Source: UBA5972 sp964567685 (lineage in GTDB: Bacteria > Pseudomonadota > Alphaproteobacteria > Rhodobacterales > Rhodobacteraceae). From it: a stretch of 64,000 nucleotides of DNA. The stretch's first letter is position 1. Every line of letters starts with the position of its first letter. A program made the translations under genes and the position numbers. Shown one piece after another: positions 59,988 through 64,000 of this stretch. Under the pieces are notes generated by a model, which had not been told where the DNA came from, made no database searches, and saw only the letters and a program-made list of their open reading frames with translations. The DNA lies in the NCBI GenBank assembly GCA_964567685.1, contig CAZMNO010000001.1, positions 62,001 through 126,000 on the forward strand. The letters are read 5' to 3'.

Positions 59988-61442
59988 CTATCCGTGCAGG
60001 GCGGCGACGGTTTTCAGGGTTGAAAAGCCATAGAGTGCTTCAAAGCCCTTTTCACGCCCGTGACCGGATTTGCCGATGCCGCCGAAGGGCAGTTCCACCC
60101 CGCCACCGGCACCGTAATTGTTGATGAACACCTGTCCGGCGCGGATGGCTTTGGCGGCGCGCATCTGGCGCGCTCCGTCGCGGGTCCAGATCGAAGCCAC
60201 CAGACCGAAATCGGTGGCGTTGGCGATGCGGATCGCTTCCTCCTCGTCGTCAAAAGGGATGACGACCTGCACCGGGCCGAAAATTTCGTCGCGGGCAAGG
60301 CTGTGGTCGGAAGGGACATCGGCCAGCAGTGTGGGGGGGATGTAATGCCCGCCCGGTGGTGCGTCGGCGACGATGCTGCCGGTTGCTGCGGTTTCAAGAT
60401 CATTGCCTTGCGCCAGAAACCCGGCAACACGGTCTTTTTGTACGCCGGAAATCAGCGGGCCGACGTCAAGGTCGTGCTGGGCGGGGCCGACTTGAAGGGA
60501 TTTGTAGCGCCGGATCAGATGCTCCATCAGGCGGTCATAAACGCCGCGCTGCACCAGAAGACGGGAGGAGGCAGAGCAGGTTTGACCAGCGTTCTGAATG
60601 CCTGCATTGACAAGAAAGGGCAGGGCAGCGTCGAGATCGGCGTCATCAAACACCAGTTGCGGGGATTTGCCGCCGAGTTCCAGCGTGACGGGCACGACAT
60701 TGCGCGCGGCTGCGGACTGGATCAGACTGCCGACGGGGACTGAACCGGTGAAGCTGATATGGTGAATGCCGGGATGTTCTGAAAGGGCGGCACCTGCTTC
60801 CTCGCCCAGCCCCGGAACCACGTTGAGGGCCCCTTTGGGCAAACCTGCCTCATCGGCAATGGCAGCGAAGGCAAGGGCTGTCAGGCAGGCCTCTTCCGCC
60901 GGTTTCAGAACGCAGGCATTGCCCATCGCCAGGGCGGCGCCGACCGAGCGGCCGATGATCTGCATCGGGTAATTCCACGGAACGATATGGCCGGTGACGC
61001 CGTGGGGTTCGCGCAGAGTATAGACCGTGTAGCCGTCAAGATAGGGGATGGTCTGGCCGTGGATCTTATCGGCGGCACCGCCGTAGAACTCAAGATAGCG
61101 CGCCAGGGCTATGGCGTCATTGCGGGCTTGTGTCAGCGGCTTTCCCACATCCGCCGCTTCGATTTCCGCCAGAGCTTCGGTGCGTTCAAGAACAAGCCGG
61201 CCCATCTGGCTGAGCAGCCGTCCGCGTTCAAAGGCGGGCAGGCGGCCCCATTCGCTGGTGCGGGCGGTTTCTGCGGCGGAGACGGCAGCATCGATATCTT
61301 CCGTTTGACCACGGGCGATCCTGCCGGTTTCCTGCCCGGTTGACGGGTTTTCTATCGGCAGGGTGTCTCCACCCAAGGGCGCTTGCCAGCGACCTCCGAT
61401 GAAGCATTTATCGGTCGGATACCAAAGGGCTGAAAGGGGCAT
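59988..61442 (-). CDS. Aldehyde dehydrogenase family protein
   Basis: A 484-residue aldehyde dehydrogenase. Motifs: GHIVPWNYPMQIIGRS, ISFTGSVPVGSLIQ, LELGGKSPQLVFDDADLDA, catalytic Cys in NAGQTCSASSRLLVQ, and the closing ELPFGGIGKSGHGREKGF. Similar to betaine-aldehyde or 4-guanidinobutyraldehyde dehydrogenases, but substrate cannot be fixed. Given the creatinase next door, a role with an amine-derived aldehyde is possible; that is inference from position. Confidence 0.87.
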   Translation of the reverse strand: MPLSALWYPTDKCFIGGRWQAPLGGDTLPIENPSTGQETGRIARGQTEDIDAAVSAAETARTSEWGRLPAFERGRLLSQMGRLVLERTEALAEIEAADVGKPLTQARNDAIALARYLEFYGGAADKIHGQTIPYLDGYTVYTLREPHGVTGHIVPWNYPMQIIGRSVGAALAMGNACVLKPAEEACLTALAFAAIADEAGLPKGALNVVPGLGEEAGAALSEHPGIHHISFTGSVPVGSLIQSAAARNVVPVTLELGGKSPQLVFDDADLDAALPFLVNAGIQNAGQTCSASSRLLVQRGVYDRLMEHLIRRYKSLQVGPAQHDLDVGPLISGVQKDRVAGFLAQGNDLETAATGSIVADAPPGGHYIPPTLLADVPSDHSLARDEIFGPVQVVIPFDDEEEAIRIANATDFGLVASIWTRDGARQMRAAKAIRAGQVFINNYGAGGGVELPFGGIGKSGHGREKGFEALYGFSTLKTVAALHG

Positions 61443-61738
61443 GGATTGATGAGCCTTGTTGTTTGCGCCGGGGGCGATTCACCTGGAATGATGTTAGCCA
61501 AAGGAAACCCGGATGCCCAGACTTGGCGGGGTGGACGTGATCCGTGTGATGGCACAATAAAAACATTTGACCGAATCCCAATTTGGTTTAAAGGGCGTGT
61601 CAGGCACTGACGATGGCGTCGTCAGGTGAGGTTGCTCTCACCGCCTGCGGGCCGATCCCGCGATTTGTCCTGTACGCCCGGATTATTGTCCGGGGTATTT
61701 GACAAGACCCCCGGAGAAAAAGACCGGAGGTCAAAACA
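61443..61738. promoter_or_regulatory. Divergent aldehyde dehydrogenase / creatinase promoter region
   Basis: About 296 bases without a gene. It holds A+T-rich patches (AATAAAAACATTTGACCGAATCCC... at 61556-61580) that may carry the promoters, and CCGGATTATTGTCCGG near 61677, a GC-anchored dyad. GGAGGTC before 61739 is the creatinase ribosome binding site. Nothing more specific can be supported. Confidence 0.35.
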
Positions 61739-62959
61739 ATGAACATGCATATCAAACAAAGACCGGAATTTGCGCCCTTTCCCAATGGCAAGAAAGCGGT
61801 TCTGCCATTTGCGCAAGAAGAATATGCCGCCCGTCTGGCAGGGCTGCGCCTGATCATGGCCAGTGTGGGCCTTGATGCGGTTGTGCTGACGTCGATGCAC
61901 AATGTCGCCTATTATTCGGGCTTTCTTTACTGCGCCTTTGGCCGACCCTATGCCTGTGTCGTGACGGCAGATAATGCGGTCACCGTCTCGGCCGGGATTG
62001 ATGGTGGTCAGCCGGGGCGGCGTTCGGCCGTGGACAACATCGTTTACACCGACTGGAAGCGTGACAATTACTGGCGCGCCGTGCGCTCGGTTACCGGAAC
62101 CGGGGGTATTGTCGGGTTTGAAGGGGATCACTTGAACCTGCAGGGGCTGGACAAGCTCAAGGGGTTTCTTGCGCCGAAAGATGTGCGCGATATTGCCGGT
62201 GAAACCATGACCCAGCGCATGTCAAAATCGCCTGCCGAAATCGCGCTGATCCGCGAAGGGGCGCGGGTGGCTGACCTTGGTGGTGAGGCGATCCGCGATG
62301 CGATTTGCCTTGGTGCGCGCGAGATCGACGTGGCAATGGCCGGGCGCGATGCGATGGAACTGGAAATTGCGCGTGCGTTTCCCGATAGCGAGGTTCGCGA
62401 CAGCTGGGTCTGGTTCCAGTCGGGGCTGAACACCGATGGGGCGCATAACCCGGTGACCACAAGGGCGCTGGCGCATGGGGATATTCTGAGCCTCAACACC
62501 TTCCCGATGATCTCGGGCTATTACACCGCCCTTGAGCGGACCCTGTTTCTGGGCGAGGTCGATGCGGCGTCGCTGAAGATCTGGGAAGCCAATGTCGCGG
62601 CACATGAGCTGGGTCTGAGCCTGATCAAACCCGGAGCGACCTGTGCTGGCATCACCCATGAGATCAACGCGCTTTTCGAGGAGCGTGGATTGCTGCAATA
62701 CCGCTCGTTCGGCTATGGCCACTCGTTCGGGGTTCTGTCGCATTACTATGGTCGTGAGGCCGGTCTGGAACTGCGCGAGGATATCGACACGGTGCTTGAG
62801 GCGGGTCACGTGGTTTCGATGGAGCCGATGCTGACCATTCCCGACGGGATGCCAGGTGCTGGTGGGTATCGTGAACATGACATTCTGGTTGTGGGTGAAA
62901 CCGGGTCGGAAAACATAACCGGTTTCCCTTATGGGCCTGAGCATAATGTGATCGGATAA
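61739..62959 (+). CDS. Creatinase (creatine amidinohydrolase)
   Basis: A 406-residue pita-bread-fold enzyme that hydrolyses creatine to sarcosine and urea. It is closely similar throughout to the Pseudomonas putida enzyme as I remember it: GRPYACVV, NIVYTDWKRDNYW, WFQSGLNTDGAHNPVTTR, YYTALERTLF and GYGHSFGVLSHYYGREAG. The catalytic residues His236, Glu266 and Glu362 correspond to His232, Glu262 and Glu358 there, all shifted by four. Unlike methionine aminopeptidases of the same fold it needs no metal. A FAD oxidoreductase that could act on sarcosine follows. Confidence 0.93.
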   Translation: MNMHIKQRPEFAPFPNGKKAVLPFAQEEYAARLAGLRLIMASVGLDAVVLTSMHNVAYYSGFLYCAFGRPYACVVTADNAVTVSAGIDGGQPGRRSAVDNIVYTDWKRDNYWRAVRSVTGTGGIVGFEGDHLNLQGLDKLKGFLAPKDVRDIAGETMTQRMSKSPAEIALIREGARVADLGGEAIRDAICLGAREIDVAMAGRDAMELEIARAFPDSEVRDSWVWFQSGLNTDGAHNPVTTRALAHGDILSLNTFPMISGYYTALERTLFLGEVDAASLKIWEANVAAHELGLSLIKPGATCAGITHEINALFEERGLLQYRSFGYGHSFGVLSHYYGREAGLELREDIDTVLEAGHVVSMEPMLTIPDGMPGAGGYREHDILVVGETGSENITGFPYGPEHNVIG

Positions 62960-63077
62960 ATTCTGAAGGATTTAACCAAATCGGCTTTCCCACATTGCTG
63001 ATCTGGCGTAGTGATTGCGGAGGTCGGGGGTGAACCCCGGTCTCCGTTTTCGTTTGGGGCCTGTCCGGGAGGCTATC

Positions 63078-64000
63078 GTGGTATTTGATGCGCTTGTCGT
63101 TGGCGGTGGAATTGTTGGTGCGACCACGGCTTACTATTTGTCACTGAAAGGCCAGCGGGTTGGGATTGTCGAGAAAAACCAACTGGGCCAGGGCACAACT
63201 GCGCGCAATTTCAGCTGGATCAACGGCACTTCGAAAACCTCGAACGAGGCGTATCACCGGCTGAATGCGCTGGGCGTTCAGATGTATGGGTACCTGGCCG
63301 GTGAATTCGGAGCCGAGACCATGGGACTCAATCCCGTTGGCTCGCTGGGATATGCACCGCGATCTGATGCCGTGGCATTTAATGCATTGAAAGAGCAAGA
63401 GAAAGCGCTTCTTGCGTTGGATTACCCGTGTCAGTGGGTTGATACCGGGGTTCTGCGCGATCTTGAGCCCAATATGAGTTTTTCCGACGAATGCGAAGGG
63501 CTTTTGGCAGAGGTCGACAAGAGCCTTGATGCAACGAAATTCACCCGACTGATGGCTGATCAGGTCGTTGCACGGGGTGGCGCAGTTTTTGAAAACTGCG
63601 CGGCGCGCGAATTGATGGCGGATGACGACGGTGTGGTTTCGGGGATTGTCAGCGATCAGGGGGAGCTTGCGGCGAATGCGGTGATTGTGGCGGCTGGCCC
63701 TGATACCCCGGCTGTGCTGGCGGGGCTGACCGGATTTGACGGATTTGCGTCCCGCTTTCCGGTACTCAAGGTACCGGGGCTGCTGGTGACCACACCACCT
63801 ACGCCCGAAGGTCTGGTCCGGCATCTGGTTTATACGGATACGGGGGGAGAGTTTCATGTCTTTCCCGATTTTAGCGGTGGGCTGAGGATCTCCTCGGATG
63901 ATGCGGATGGCGCGATTATCGACGATCAATCGGAGGAAAAGCTGCGCACCCTTGCGATTGGGCTTTTGAAACGTATGAATGCCTTGCTGCCTGATTTTCC
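63078..64000 (+). CDS. DAO-family FAD-dependent oxidoreductase (3' truncated)
   Basis: The frame begins at a GTG with GGGAGG just upstream and stays open to the end of the window, giving about 307 residues of an unfinished protein. The FAD-binding loop is VVGGGIVGATTAYYLS with the Glu of GIVEKN, and VIVAAGPDTPAVL is the second cofactor motif. Members oxidise secondary amines or D-amino acids. Following creatinase by 118 bases on the same strand, a sarcosine oxidase or dehydrogenase role is likely but inferred. The C-terminal half, which would fix the type, is missing. Confidence 0.85.
   Translation, partial: MVFDALVVGGGIVGATTAYYLSLKGQRVGIVEKNQLGQGTTARNFSWINGTSKTSNEAYHRLNALGVQMYGYLAGEFGAETMGLNPVGSLGYAPRSDAVAFNALKEQEKALLALDYPCQWVDTGVLRDLEPNMSFSDECEGLLAEVDKSLDATKFTRLMADQVVARGGAVFENCAARELMADDDGVVSGIVSDQGELAANAVIVAAGPDTPAVLAGLTGFDGFASRFPVLKVPGLLVTTPPTPEGLVRHLVYTDTGGEFHVFPDFSGGLRISSDDADGAIIDDQSEEKLRTLAIGLLKRMNALLPDF

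Overview
The window reads as chromosomal DNA of a marine-type alphaproteobacterium, most likely Rhodobacteraceae (Roseobacter group). The reasons are the GC-rich coding sequence, glcDEF, the DUF1643-truB and rbfA/dapB neighbourhoods, a zf-CHCC protein, a GT14-type glycosyltransferase beside family-2 sulfotransferases, a PutA without a DNA-binding domain next to an Lrp-type gene, and many genes for osmolyte and amino-acid use. There is no rRNA, tRNA, CRISPR array, integrase or transposase that I can see. Coding density is high and almost every gene belongs to a known family. This assignment is inference from gene content, not a database search.

Layout. 1-5.5 kb: the end of a dimethylglycine/sarcosine-dehydrogenase-like FAD/GcvT protein, a PhyH-type dioxygenase with an NTF2-like partner, an RluA-type pseudouridine synthase, an ATC-hydrolase-like protein, rfbC and a flavin reductase. 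5.6-15.7 kb: a coherent arginine/ornithine-to-glutamate island (Lrp regulator, arginase, ornithine cyclodeaminase, a polar amino-acid ABC importer, a second Lrp regulator, putA). 16-24.2 kb: housekeeping (pnp, rpsO, truB, rbfA, dapB), interrupted by two tandem membrane-anchored acidic proteins, one frameshifted. 22-27 kb: two sulfotransferases and a two-part glycosyltransferase, probably for cell-surface polysaccharide. 26.7-35.6 kb: HIT protein, an ABC-2 ATPase, zf-CHCC, polA, a TauD-like dioxygenase, a DMT exporter, an Hyi-like isomerase, an atypical SDR, DUF1285.

35.7-42.5 kb: a MoxR / DUF58 / BatA-DUF4159 / amidotransferase-like membrane gene cluster. 42.5-46.5 kb: the glcDEF glycolate oxidase operon, preceded by a perfect palindrome. 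46.6-51.5 kb: a secreted trypsin-like protease, an hsp20 gene with a sigma-32-like promoter and a ROSE-like leader, a membrane VWA protein coupled to an ECF sigma factor, and a small degraded patch with a truncated alpha/beta-hydrolase start. 51.5-64 kb: a wHTH/TolB-like/TPR regulator, succinate-semialdehyde dehydrogenase, hydrolase, cupin, P1 peptidase, SDR, an AlkX/YcaQ-type DNA glycosylase, thioesterase, aldehyde dehydrogenase, and finally creatinase followed by a FAD amine oxidase that runs off the right edge.

How it fits together. The strongest metabolic theme is use of nitrogen-rich small molecules: arginine to ornithine to proline to glutamate (with its importer), creatine to sarcosine and urea, and N-methylglycine oxidation at both window ends. 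Glycolate oxidation adds a carbon theme typical of bacteria living beside phytoplankton. The most interesting non-coding signals are the hsp20 leader (candidate RNA thermometer), a pair of co-linear 194-base intergenic repeats about 40 kb apart, a second short hairpin-plus-tail repeat, and the perfect palindrome before glcD. I found no wholly unknown multi-gene system. The least understood loci are the tandem acidic membrane proteins near 19.6-20.6 kb, the ECF-sigma/VWA pair near 48-50.6 kb and the MoxR-type cluster.
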